A stretch of 64,000 nucleotides of DNA from Brachionus manjavacas. Taxonomy: Eukaryota > Rotifera > Eurotatoria > Ploima > Brachionidae. Below are positions 12,592-23,403 of this stretch, in pieces (within the stretch, counting starts at the first letter, position 1; each line of letters opens with the position of its first letter). Made by a program: the position numbers and the translations under genes. Location of the stretch: assembly GCA_019054805.1 (NCBI GenBank), contig JAHQIY010000025.1:620001-684000 (forward strand). Direction: 5' to 3'. The notes beneath the pieces are model-generated. The model saw nothing but the letters and a program-made list of their open reading frames with translations, did not search any database and had not been told where the DNA came from.

Positions 12592-15500
12592 TCAATTTTC
12601 TGTTAACCTTCCACTCAAATAATTCAATATTTCAGCTGTTCCTTTCGCTAATATTTGTGACCTTGGAATTTTAAATGGATTTCCTTCGAGCTGCAGTGAT
12701 CTGAAAGAAAAAAATTAAAATCTCAAAGTTTAATCAGTTTCTAATTACTTAATCTGAAGTGCTTTTCCAAGTACAGGAGGTACATTAGTAATGTCATTAT
12801 TTTGCAAATTTAATAATGCTAAACTCTTCATTTCGACTATTTTAATCCCATCGATATATTTAATCTGGTTATTATTGGCAAATAAATTTTCCAAAATTGG
12901 AAGTTGGTAAATACAATCAGGTATATTTTGAAATTTGTTATCAGAAATTATTAATTCTCTTAATGATTTTAACTGATTGAATTCAATTGGTAAATCACTT
13001 ATTTTGTTTCCACGCAAATCAAGATAAGACAAACTAGTCAATTTTAAAATTGCCTTAGGCATCATGGTAAACAAATTAAAACTAACATTTAATTCATTTA
13101 ATTGATTGTTTAATTCTCCTATTCTGAAATATTAAAATAAGATTTTAATTATTGAATTTTAATTTAAAATGCTTTAGATTACTCGTCAGGCAAGTCTGAC
13201 AATGAATTTTTCATAACATTCAAAACCGAGGCCGTAGACTGTCTACAATATTTGATAATACTTGGTGTAATGATTGAAATTTTTTTATAACTTTATTTGA
13301 AAAATTAAGCATTTGTGGATTTAATTATTTTAATAAATTTTACCTCAAATCAAATGTTTTGCTTGATTTAATAATATTGTCTGATTTAAGCATCATTTCC
13401 TCTGAGTTTTGCGTCTCTTCATTTTCATTAACTTTTATCTGATTTTTCAAATGCTTCAAAATTGCATCCGTTCCTCTCTATTTCAGTTAAAATAATTATA
13501 AAATTTTTTCATATATTTCTCTTTAGTTTACATTGATAATATCTCGCCTGATTGTTCGTAAAGGGTTTCCACTAACAAGTAATTGTTTTACATATTCTAA
13601 TTCAGCTAATTCATTTGGAAGTCTAAAATTTAAATTTTCATTTACGAAAAAAATTAGATATTAGAATTCAATTTTACGCTGATAAGTCATTATTTGATAA
13701 ATCTATTCTTTCAAGATTTTTCAAATACTTTATAGATTGAGATAATGAGAAAACTTTATTGTCTCTAATGTAGAAATTGACGAGAGAAATCAAATTATTG
13801 AATGTGCTATCTTCAATTTCTTTAATTTGGTTGAAAGACAAGTCTAAATCCTTGAAAAAATACAAAACATAATTACATATTAGGGTATTTACTTTGAGTT
13901 TAGAGCATTTATAAAATGTTGGAAATATTGTGATTTTATTTTTTTTTGCATAAAACTGTTCTAAGTTTGCCAATTCATTCAATTCTTGTGGTAATGTTTC
14001 AATTTGGTTTTCAGACAAGTCAATAACAGTCAAATCTGAAAAATGAATGCATTAATATAAGTAAAATAAGAAAAAAAAAGAGCAAATTACTAGTTGAGAA
14101 AAAAATTTCTGAAAGATTGGTTCTCAATGAATTTACAGCTAAATTTATTTTTCGAATTTTTTGAAGCCATCTAAAACTTTTAGGTATACTATTTAGCCGA
14201 TTATTTGATAGATTCTTTTTTTAAATTAATTATTTAAATTTTGTCCAAGAAAAACAGCTTTATTTAGTTATATCATTTTTTTTCAAATAAAAATATTCAA
14301 AAATACACTAAAATTTTTTTTCACAATTTATTAAAAAATGTTGATATGATAATTGGAATAATCATTTTTTTTGTAAATTTACACTAGTTTATTTAATTAA
14401 TGTACAAAAAAAATGGTTGAATATTAAAAAGCAAGAATTTTATGTTATTTGATGAACAAATATTACAGAAAAATAAGTTGAATTTTTTTAAAAAAATCTT
14501 AATGAATAAAATCTCCAACTATATCTTCTGAATATATTATAATTCACAATGGCTCACTAAGCTTTTAAGGGTATTTATTAAGATACAGTGGTGTTCCGGA
14601 TTCAGTAATTTACAATAATTTACGTAAAAAAATGTAAATTTACCAGACTTTACGTAAAATTTGGTGAATTTCGAGCATTTTACGTAAAATTATATAAAAA
14701 AAATGTCCAAAAAATTGGCACTTTTTTAAAAAAAAATAATTTTTTTTATCCTTCAATATTTATTTTCAAAATTATAACAAAAAAAAATTTACCATAATTT
14801 AGGGAAATTTTGGTAAAATGTAATGGGAGGTATTTAATCTATCTCTAAAATTACTTAATCGATCACTAATTATTTTCTATCTCTTATTTTACTAAATACC
14901 CTTAACTTATATTTATTAATCTGTCTCCTAAATTAAATAAAACAGCAACTAATTTTACTTAAAGTATCTCTTATTTTTATTTATTAAATTGATTTAAAAA
15001 AAAATTATAAAAAATTTCAAATAATTTCAAATAAAATAATATCTTATAAGTTTTTTCTTGGTCTACCTCTACCTCTCTTTAGTGGAGCTTCTACTTTCTT
15101 ACTTATATCACTGCTGGTTGATGCTTGCACTACTTTTTCAGCTTCCTTATCAATTGTTTTTTTGTTCTTTTTTGTTGGTATAACTGTTTCTTGTGGAATT
15201 TCTTCCTCTACTTCTGTTATCTTTCGCTTTAGAACTTTGATTGAGCTGACAACTCTCTCTTCTTTATCTGCTTTTGATTGACACTCAAGCGCCTTTTTAG
15301 ACTTACTCGGTCTACCTCTTCTAGGTTTTTGTCCAATAACAACTTGTTTAGCTTCGATTGGTATTTTGACAAGTTTCATATTTGCAACAAGATGCTTACA
15401 AATATGATCTTTAAAGAAGGAAGGACAGGAACAACTAGCTAGTCATATGTCTTGGTAAAGAGTTGAGTATCAATTGTTGGTTAGACATTTTTGAAAAATT

Positions 15501-15911
15501 TTTGAATTTTTGAAATTTTGAAAAAAAATATCCACAAAAAAAAACTCTCACAGGAGATAATTAAATTAAATAAAGAGATAATTTCAACTGTTCACTAATT
15601 AAGTTAAGAGCTATATTCATCATAATCATACTCATCTTCAGTAAATTTAGTGACAAAAAAACTCAGGATACATAAATATTTATTATTAGAGACAGTTAAT
15701 TAATCAAATTAATCGAATAAATAATATTATAAATAGAAAAAATAAAATAATATACCAACTTTAATTTTTTTTAGCTTATTTACTCTATTTTGATTCTTTT
15801 TTTTTATTTAATTTTATTAACTTTAATTTTATTTTTATTTTTATTTTTTATTTTTTTTTTAATTTATTCTGAAGGAGCTTTAGCTCGGTACAGAAAACAA
15901 ATAAATAATAA

Positions 15912-15947
<36 letters not shown>

Positions 15948-18900
15948 ATATTTTATTAAGTGATCGTTTAAGTAATGTAAGAGATCGATTAATAATACCC
16001 CAAATGTATTAATTTAATGGTAAAAAATATAAAAATGGTTAATTAAAATTTTAAATCATATTAAAAAAAAAATTTTATTTACATTTTTTATGTTAAAAAA
16101 AATATCTAAAATTTTGGTGCTTTTTAATTGTTTGATCAACCTCCTTGATTTTCTATTACCCTAATTATTATCTAGATTTTAATTTAAATTAATTATAATT
16201 TTATATTTTCAATTTTAACCTTTTTTAAATGTTTAATGTAATTTTGAAATTTTACTATTTTTTACCATTAAATTGATTACATTTTACCAAAATTTACCTA
16301 AATTATGGTAAATTTTTTTTGTCATAATTTTGAAAATAAATATTGAAAGATAAAAAAAATTAATTTTTTTGAAAAAAGTGCGAAATTATTTCAATATTTT
16401 GGACATTTATTTTTACATAAATTTAATATTTAATTCATGTAAATTAAATATTAAATTGCATGATATATAATTTAATATTTAATTATATTTTATATTGAAA
16501 TTTATAATATTCACAATGGCTCACTAAGCTTTTTAGCAACTGATAACATAAGATGTTATCAAATACCGGGGAGACCCGAAATTGTATTTTTGTTATTATT
16601 TAATCAAATATAATAGAATATTAAATTAAAAAAAATATATAAAAAATAAAAATATACGTAAATTTACAATATTTTACGTAAAATTTGGTAAATTTACTAT
16701 TTTTACGTAAATTATCGTCCGGAACACCACTGTATATATAAAAGTGAATTAAAAGAAAAAGAGGTCGTTTTAAAAATAAATAAAACCCCAAAAAAGTTCT
16801 GGATTATATCTTTTTTAAAAAAAAATAACATCATCAATCAAACGAAAACGATTAAATTCAAATAAATTATTTTTACTTAAAACAAACATAAAATGCAAGA
16901 TAAACCACTAGTATTAAAAAATACTAGCGGTCAAAAATCTTAAAAATTTTCAAAAATAACGCATTAAAATAAAAAAAAAATTAAGTCAGACGTCAAATCG
17001 ATATTAGGTTAGTTGGTAGTGTCAGATACTGATTTGGCTGACACAGATTTTGTGATAGATCAAGAGTGAGAAAGTGAAAACTCTGACATTTTTTATTCCT
17101 GATTCAACTTCTGTTACAGTAAAAGTTACAGTAAAAGACTCGAAAGAGGCCAGCTTAGACTCAAGTCAAGATTATGAGAACGTAGAAATTGACCAGTATC
17201 TACAAGCAATTAAATTTTCAGATATAAAAGAAAAAGCAAACAAATATCATAATTTAATCCATTTAAGATCTTTTAGAGTAAATGTAAATGGTCATCAAAG
17301 ATCAATAACCTTTTAAAGCAGGAGTTCCACAAGGATCAGTAATTAGTTCACTTCTTTTTAGCATATTTATGAATGACATACCAAAAAGTAGCAAAATAAA
17401 GTGCCAATATTCTTTTCTTTTTGCAGATGATTTGGCTACTTTTTTTTTTTTAAAGATAAGGAATTTTTTTTGTTGTTGAAAAGTTATGTTACATAATCTT
17501 TGAGAAAAAATCAATATACTAACTTTGATTTCATTTTTTGATTTTATCTTATTTAACTTTATTTTTGATTTTATTTATTTTATAAATTTTTATTCTGAAG
17601 AAGCATTAGTTCGGTACAAATTTACAAATAAACAAATATCATAATTTAGCTATGAAGCCAAAAAAAATGTAGCATTTGAATTGAACATATTTTCAAATTC
17701 AGTCCCAGGTCCAAAATGCAAAAAATGAAAAATGATCGCGGAGTCAAACTTCAATAGCTAAAAAAATCCAATCTAATTCAAAGTTTTGATAGTAGTTTTC
17801 ACTTTATCTTTATTACTTTTTATAGGATAAATTAATTTATGAATTATTAAAAACTTTGAAAAAAAACTGATTCTAAGTATTGATCACATATTAAGTGATG
17901 ATGAATTTTGTGATCAGTCTTATTGACCAAACAAGCATCGTCATGTTAAAATTTTGGACAAGACCCAAAAAATAAATAAAGTTTAAAAGAATGAAAAAAT
18001 CTTTAATTTTTTTAAAATTCTAAATTCAAATGATCATATTATCACTAAATACTTTTTCGTTTGAAATTAAGCTGCCTAAAAGAATATTTTTTCATGTTAA
18101 AAGTTTGTTTTTATATTCGAATAAAAGAGTTTAAATTATTTTTTATTTTAAATTTTTCCCGGTCAATTGATGATGATGTTTTTTATTTTTGCAATTGTTG
18201 CCAAATGAAATCAGCACAAAATTAAAATATGATATAACTAAACAAAGACTGTGGCACCAAAATCCAATACTTACTAAATTTTCCAGATCATCCAAATGAC
18301 CAAAATTTTTGGGCAATTCGTCTAAACGATTATGAGATGCATTTAATTCTACTAAATTTTTTAAAGAACATAAACCATTGGGAAATTGAGAAAGTTGGTT
18401 GTGGCTTCAATCAAAATTTTAGAAGAAATTAATTAATGACACAAATCGAAACCTGCAATTGAAATTTTTAAGTTGAGAAATTGTTGCTATCGCGTCATCA
18501 ATCCATTCTATTTGATTGTCATGTATCTTTAAATTTAAATTAATATTATCTTTTAAAATTCCATATTTTGAACTTTTGAACATATTTTAATCCTGAATTA
18601 AGAAATTAAACCCAAAAACTCCACTAAAGTTTTATTTTATTTATTTGATTTTATATTTGATTTTATATGTTCAGAATGAAAGCTTTTTATTTTAAAATGA
18701 ACCTAATAAAATTGGTGTTACTTACATCAAGAAAAATTAAATTGCTCAATTTTTGGATATCTTGAGGAATAGTTTTCAATTTGTTCGAAGCTATTATGAA
18801 TTTAGTTAGTTCTACTTGGTCCCACCATTTAGATTGACTGTTTTCAAATGAAGCATCAAAATTATTATTTCCAAGGGTTTCATTATCTATATTAATACCC

Positions 18901-19401
18901 CATACTGCTTGGGGAACTAAAATTGAATATTAGACTTGGCTGTAGACAAAATTCCAAGAATTTACCTTCATTCAAATTTAAATTTGATAAATTTAACTGT
19001 CCATTATTTTTAGCAGACTTGATTGAAAATTCAATGCCTTTTACATTTCCAGGAACTGCATTAGTGTTCGATCGGTCGTTGGCTTTTTTCATCTCAGCTC
19101 GCTTTTGTTGTTTAATCAAAGCTATTGAAGAAATCGGCTTGGTTGTTTTTTTTTCACATTCTGCTTGATCTGCTTCTATATTATTACTTTATTAGAAAGA
19201 AAATTGGAATTTGATGTAAAAAAAATAACTTTTTGAATAGTTATTTTCTTTTTTTGCTTGAGAATTGGGTTTTTCAACAATATATGTTTCACTTCTATGA
19301 AAATGTATCCTTTCTTTTTCGGAATTTTTGATACTTGTGGTATTCTGACGACTTTGAGAGCTACTAGGTCCACCATTTGACGAAAATGAAGATCCATTCA
19401 T
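12592..19401 (-). CDS. lrrc40: LRRC40, leucine-rich repeat-containing protein 40 (complete, 13 exons)
   Basis: Exons on the minus strand: 19401-19230, 19175-18966, 18916-18726, 18526-18453, 18404-18275, 14214-14091, 14035-13893, 13850-13678, 13622-13532, 13477-13344, 13260-13183, 13123-12749, 12700-12592 (TGA). All borders are GT..AG and phases agree; the sum is 2004 nt, 667 residues, against about 600 in vertebrates. Diagnostic LRRC40 features: the SGQLNLS-type start of the repeats (NNGQLNLSNLNLNE), VPQAVWGIN, the WW pair (KWWDQVELTK), LDIHDNQ, the mid-protein GNPLRTIRR and the closing GNPFKIPR followed by GTAEILNYL. About 20 LRRs of the LxxLxLxxN type form a solenoid. The cellular role of the family is poorly known. 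The N-terminal 100 residues are Ser/Lys-rich. Intron 5 is 4060 bp, swollen by nested transposons; most other introns are under 80 bp. Confidence 0.95.
15044..15442 (-). pseudogene. MULE transposase C-terminus: SWIM zinc finger and AT-hooks
   Basis: The frame, open from just after a TGA at 15445-15443, begins with a SWIM-type finger: C-S-C-P then D-H-I-C-K-H (CxCx(n)CxH). It is followed by LVKIPIEAK and two AT-hook motifs, RRGRPSK and RGRGRPRK at the very end. This finger plus IP..AK plus RGRP order is the usual C-terminus of animal MULE transposases, where the SWIM finger is thought to help DNA binding. The DDE catalytic domain is absent, so this is a fragment inside a deleted element. Confidence 0.8.
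15770..15947 (+). mobile_element. 5'-truncated non-LTR 3' tail nested in the MULE
   Basis: T-rich stretch, CTGAAGGAGCTTTAGCTCGG with a perfect small GAGCT/AGCTC hairpin, ACAGAAAACAAATAAAT, then a long (AAAT)n array to 15947. It is the best-preserved tail of this family in the window and the youngest insertion in this nest. Confidence 0.75.
16733..18274. other. Rest of lrrc40 intron 5
   Basis: Apart from the RT remnant 17262-17640 I see no element end. An open frame at 17074-17264 (+) is rich in Ser, Asp and Val and has no recognisable family; it may belong to an unidentified element joined to the RT remnant. Confidence 0.4.
17262..17640 (+). mobile_element. Non-LTR RT remnant with 3' tail (antisense in lrrc40 intron)
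   Basis: In frames joined by a 1-nt shift near 17314, the plus strand encodes FRVNVNG, AGVPQGSVISSLLFSIF, MNDIP and FLFADDLATFF, which are RT domains 4-5 with an intact A-D-D box. After an internal deletion comes the 3' end ATTCTGAAGAAGCATTAGTT CGGTAC and an ACAAATAAACAAATA tail at 17594-17640. It is inactive. Confidence 0.8.
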
Positions 19402-20152
19402 TCTAAAGGTAAATTATAGGTGAATTATTCACTTAAAATATAAATATATGATAAAAAAAACTTGCTTTGAGTGAATAATAAATGTATAAAATTTTTTTTG
19501 AAATTATTTATACAAAATTGAAAGAGATGATTTGTAGCTATAGCTACTTGAATTCATTATTATAATTTTAAAGCAAGCTTTTTTTTTTTAATTTTGAATA
19601 TGAACATCTATCTATGATCAAAACTTAATTATTATTATAAAGACCTGTCTCAAATCGAAGCTTACATAATCACTTTTTTTTCTACATTAAAGAACACTGA
19701 TTTTTAAATTTTTTTTAGAGAATTTTCTGAAATTTTCTAAAATTATCAAATTTACACAAATTTTTATTTACTTTTGTAAAACCAAAAATGGAGAAAAACA
19801 TGTAAAAAATTACTTTAGTCCCTCTTTGGAAATCTCCCAGAGATTTGAGTATAAAATTTTTCACTTTAACAATTTAGCTAAAATTATCTGATTTTGAGGA
19901 AAATTAATTAAACTTTCTATTAATTAATTTAGTATAATATCTATTATTTGATGCTCAAATAGTTCAAGTTAAACATATTTTATTTAATATTTTATTTATT
20001 GAAATCTAATAATAATTTTGATTATAACTAAAAAATAATGTTTAAAAAAAATTTTAAATAAATCAAAATTTGATGTTTTTAGCAATAAATGTACTTTTGC
20101 TCAAACATTTTAAAATTAAAAGGAAAAATTTAGAAAATCAAAATTTAAAAAA
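19402..20152. other. Intergenic region between lrrc40 and plac8-like genes
   Basis: Upstream flank of lrrc40 and downstream flank of the first PLAC8 gene. No TATA-like or other motif stands out from the AT-rich background. Confidence 0.4.
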
Positions 20153-20690
20153 TCATTTATCGGGAATTATTTCTTTGTATTTCAGCTCTTGATTTATTTG
20201 AAAAGCAGTACACGGGGCACAAAAAAGCACTTGACAGCAATCCTCTATCAAAGATCCCTTCAATAGTAAATTTGGTTAGATTTGCTTTGCAATTATAAAA
20301 AATATTTTTGAAAAATTACTTTTATTCTTAAAACTGCTCGAATTTTTGTTCGAATCGGAATTAAAGGATTTGGCGTCAAAATGTAGCTAAAAATACTCTC
20401 GTCCATGGTTTTAAATATTTTATAAATATAGCAATAATAGCAGCAGTGAGCAAAAATAACTAATTAAATTATTAAATTTAGTTTGATTTTTACAAAATAA
20501 ATTTTGGCTTACATTCATTGCAGTCTTCAAAAAAATCACAAAGTTCAGTTTCCCACAAATTTTCATACTTAAAAGGATTTTCATCAGGAGGGATTTGAAT
20601 TATTTCAAACAGTTCCTGAGGAAGTCGTCCATCATTCACAGGAATTGTCGGCTTTGGAATTACTTTTTCAGTAGATTTATTTGCATTCAT
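20153..20690 (-). CDS. PLAC8/cornifelin-family protein, copy A (3 exons)
   Basis: Exons 20690-20513, 20459-20320, 20257-20153 (TGA), phases 1 and 0, 140 residues. The start of the domain is the motif W-x(3)-LCDFFEDCNE, followed by a second exon with HCCYYCYIY and the hallmark IRTKIRAVLRIKGS, and a last exon with EDCCQVLFCAPCTAFQINQE. This is the PLAC8 order: a Trp/Cys start, a Cys cluster, R-[TK]-K-x-R, and C..LFC.PC...Q...E. Family members are small Cys-rich membrane-associated proteins (cornifelin, PLAC8, FWL/PCR in plants). Several of the usual Cys in the middle cluster are missing, and a proline-rich N-terminus of about 40 residues precedes the domain. It shares its exon plan, including a 140-nt middle exon, with copy B 200 bp upstream, so the pair is a tandem duplication. 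Confidence 0.85.
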
Positions 20691-20888
20691 TTTTGAATCC
20701 TAAAAAAATTGTAAAATAATTTTAGATAATGTAGCAAGTTAACTTCACATGACACCGACATGACTCGGTATTCTTTTTAAAACAAGTTTTGTTTTTTTTG
20801 ACCAAAATATTTATTAAATGCAATATAGAAATAAAAATGAGCCATATTTAAAGAATATTTGAGTCCAAATGTATCCAAATCATTACAA

Positions 20889-21366
20889 TCAATTTATTAA
20901 ATCTCTTTGTTTGAGTTCAGACTTCATTTGAATTAAGGTACACCATGGTAAGCATATGGAAGTTAAACTGTCCCTCCATATTGAACCCTGTTAGCGAAAA
21001 AGTACTTAATTATTCTAGCTTTCTCAATTTAATAAAACAAAATTACTTTAATTCTTAAGTTAGATCTCATTTTTGTTCTAAAAGCTATTAAAGGAAATGG
21101 GATACAAATATATGAGCAGCAGCTTTCCTTTAAATCACTCATCAAAGTACAAAACATGTACAACCAGCAAAAATATGAACACATAGCTAATTTAAAAAAA
21201 TAAATGTTAAATGTAAAAAAAAGATGCTGAATGTACAAAAATGCGTACTTAATCGACAATCTTCGCAACAGTCAAATATTCCAACATTCCATTCATTTTC
21301 GAAGCGAAACACATTTAAAGGGTCCTGTGTGATTACAGGAGAAGATTGCTTTGTGCTATCACTCAT
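20889..21366 (-). CDS. PLAC8/cornifelin-family protein, copy B (3 exons)
   Basis: Exons 21366-21249, 21186-21047, 20987-20889 (TGA), phases 1 and 0, 118 residues. The start MSDSTKQSS leads into ENEWNVGIFDCCEDCR, then SYFCWLYMFC, AFRTKMRSNLRIKGS and SICLPWCTLIQMKSEL. These match the PLAC8 blocks in order. Compared with copy A it has a shorter N-terminus and a different set of Cys. An AATAAA at 20815-20810 (minus strand) lies about 75 bases after the stop. Both copies have diverged strongly, so the duplication is old. Confidence 0.85.
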
Positions 21367-21860
21367 TTAGCCCAATAAATAAGAAAAAATTAAAAAATGT
21401 TTTAAGCGTTTTGAAAAAAATTAAACGCCACAAAGGGGTTTTGAGAATTTTTTTTTTTTCTAATTTCACTAAATTTATCTTTATAGAAAAAAAAATTTTA
21501 AATCAAAAGAAAAAAAATTCGCTTATTGATTTTTTAATTTTCAATTAAAAACATCAGTTAGATAAGAGTATTATATTTGACACTGATTTTTGTATATTAA
21601 ATGAAATTATTTTTCATCTTATTTTTCAATTTCAATCTCTTATTTATAAAACATAAGAAAACGAAAAATGAAAAAACCTTAGTAAATTTTAAGATGTTTT
21701 CAAATAATATTTTCAAAATTAATTCTTTTGAATTCGTGAATAGGCGATTAAAATCAATATTTATAAATATTATTTTAATATGAACCGAAAAGCGACCATG
21801 AACAAGAACACAATGTAAACATGGATTAAATTTAAAAAAATGATTCCAATTAACAATATA
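21367..21860. other. Intergenic AT-rich stretch
   Basis: Short open frames at 21351-21548 and 21601-21783 are Lys/Asn/Phe-rich, as expected by chance in such sequence. No element or gene recognised. Confidence 0.4.
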
Positions 21861-22370
21861 CAGTCAAGTCTCTTTAATCCGAACTCTCAGGGACCCAAAA
21901 AAGGATAGTTCGGATTAATTTTTCCGAATAAACTTTAAACCGGAATATTTCAAAGGTTAAAAACAATTCGAATAAAATAATTAAATTACTTTATTGAATT
22001 TTAAAAACAGTTTATTAAAATAGAAAACAAATTTTAAGTTAATTAGACGGAAATTTTAATTTTTAATAAAAAAAGATAAAATATCTGATTGCTTTAAATT
22101 ATTTTTATTTAGATCACCTTACATTTCTTTAATTTCAAATAATTTATCGCTATAGATTTCATCAAAATCTTAAGATTTTAATTATTGAAAAAGCTTCTAA
22201 AACTTTTTTATATGTACAATTTTTCTCTTCTTTTTTATTTAACTCCCCATTATCTTCTAAATTCTCTTCGTCTAAACCCTATTCAAATGTAACCATGTCA
22301 ATTATGTATGAATCTGTTAAGCTTTCACCAGTTGGTTCGTGATCATCAGCATCTAGGTATTCATTTTAAT
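21861..22370 (-). mobile_element. Pogo/Tigger-like transposon 3' end with transposase C-terminus remnant
   Basis: The terminal sequence CAGTCAAGTCTCTTTAATCC at 21861, followed by GAACTCTCAGGGACC and a GTTCGGATTAATTTTTCCGA box, is of the Tigger terminal type. On the minus strand, 22363-22150 reads DADDHEPTGESLTDSYIIDMV, one stop, then DEENLEDNGE and KKVLEAFSIIKILRF, the acidic C-terminal tail typical of pogo/Tigger (jerky-like) transposases. The catalytic core and the other end are missing. Confidence 0.65.
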
Positions 22371-22548
22371 AACTCCTCTAAACTAGTTATTAAATAAGTT
22401 TAGAAGTTTAGTTAAATTTTTTTCTAAGCTATTTGACGATTCTCTACTCTTTTCACTCAAACATTTTTAAAATACGAACTTTTTTCCAACAATTCAAAAT
22501 GAGATTAAATGTATTAGCCTAATTAAAATCAACTTTGGTCTGTAAAAT

Positions 22549-22914
22549 CAGAATTGTTTTTAAGTCACAAGTCTTAAATTTTTTTTTTATAAGTCAAGTC
22601 AATGACTTAAAATTTTTTTTTTTTAGTGAAGTTTAGTCAAGTCAACTAATTTTCTGATTTTTAAACTAAAAAATAAATATGATTTTTTATTTTAATCCAA
22701 AAAAAGTTTAGTTTTAAAATCAGAAAATTAGTTGACTCGACTAAACTTCACTTAAAAAAAAAATTTTTGTACATAAACTTATTTACAGATTAATAAAAGA
22801 TAAGAAAAGTTTAGTCTTGTTCAAAATCTAAAAAGTTAAAATAAACTTGGACTTTAGAAAAAAAAATCTTTGGCTCGTACTTGGCTTGAGGTCTGTGACT
22901 TTCAAAAAACTCTG
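22549..22914. mobile_element. hAT-like MITE with internal long hairpin
   Basis: Ends CAGAATTGTTTTTAAGTCAC and, in reverse complement, CAGAGTTTTTTGAAAGTCAC match the hAT-like element at 39779-40124. Inside is a near-perfect inverted repeat of about 48 bp per arm (22625-22672 and 22705-22752; AGTGAAGTTTAGTC at the base), separated by about 32 bp. No matching 8-bp target duplication is left. Confidence 0.6.
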
Positions 22915-23078
22915 ATTGAATTGTTGTTAAATTATTTCACTGACTTTATAATAATAAATTCAAATTAATTAAGGGTTAATCAATCTATTGAGGCATTGCA
23001 TGCGGATTATCCTTAAACTTTGAATAAACTGTTCGAAAAATTGAATGAATTCTCAAACAGATAATAGTGTCCTTTTAA

Positions 23079-23292
23079 CACTAGAAAGCCAGGTTGTTTT
23101 ATTACAAAATTAAAAAATTTAAATATCTAGAGAAATAAAAAAAAAATTTAGAAATTAACGATTTTTTGTGAAGATAATAAGAAGTTTTTTATTTCAAACA
23201 TGCAATTTTTTCAAAAATTTATTTCTTCCAGAAAATAAATCAAGTTAAAATTTATAAAATCGGGTAATTTTGATCCGCCGGGCTTTCTAGTG
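23079..23292. mobile_element. piggyBac-like MITE with TTAA target duplication
   Basis: Inverted ends CACTAGAAAGCC..GGCTTTCTAGTG, both flanked by TTAA (23075-23078, 23293-23296). A 214-bp AT-rich interior carries no frame. TTAA flanks and an initial CA are typical of piggyBac-type non-autonomous elements. It lies just downstream of the WD40 gene. Confidence 0.75.
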
Positions 23293-23403
23293 TTAATGTC
23301 TAATGCACTTCTTAAAATAACAGATAAATGTAGAGAATAATTGTAAAAATTTTATTAGAAAAAAATTTTGTTTGACCAAATTTGAAAAATTTAAAAAAAG
23401 CGT

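Larger units (their letters stand above)
14825..16001 (-). mobile_element. MULE (Mutator-like) element, internally deleted
   Basis: Terminal sequences GGGAGGTATTTAATCTATCT (left) and, in reverse complement, GGGGTATTATTAATCGATCT (right) stay similar for over 40 bp. The flanks AAATGTAAT (14816-14824) and AAATGTATT (16002-16010) form a 9-bp target duplication with one mismatch, the size typical of Mutator-like elements. It contains the transposase C-terminus at 15442-15044 and, in its right part, a non-LTR tail insertion. Confidence 0.8.
14586..16732. mobile_element. Mariner-like MITE carrying a nested MULE (in lrrc40 intron 5)
   Basis: Perfect 15-bp terminal inverted repeats CAGTGGTGTTCCGGA..TCCGGAACACCACTG, flanked by TA (14584-14585, 16733-16734). 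Sub-terminal parts carry TTTACGTAAA and ATTTGGTAAATTT motifs on both arms. Without the inserted MULE (14825-16001 plus one 9-bp duplication) the element would be about 960 bp, close to the TA elements at 7396-8379 and 61540-62620. No transposase of its own is seen. Confidence 0.8.
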
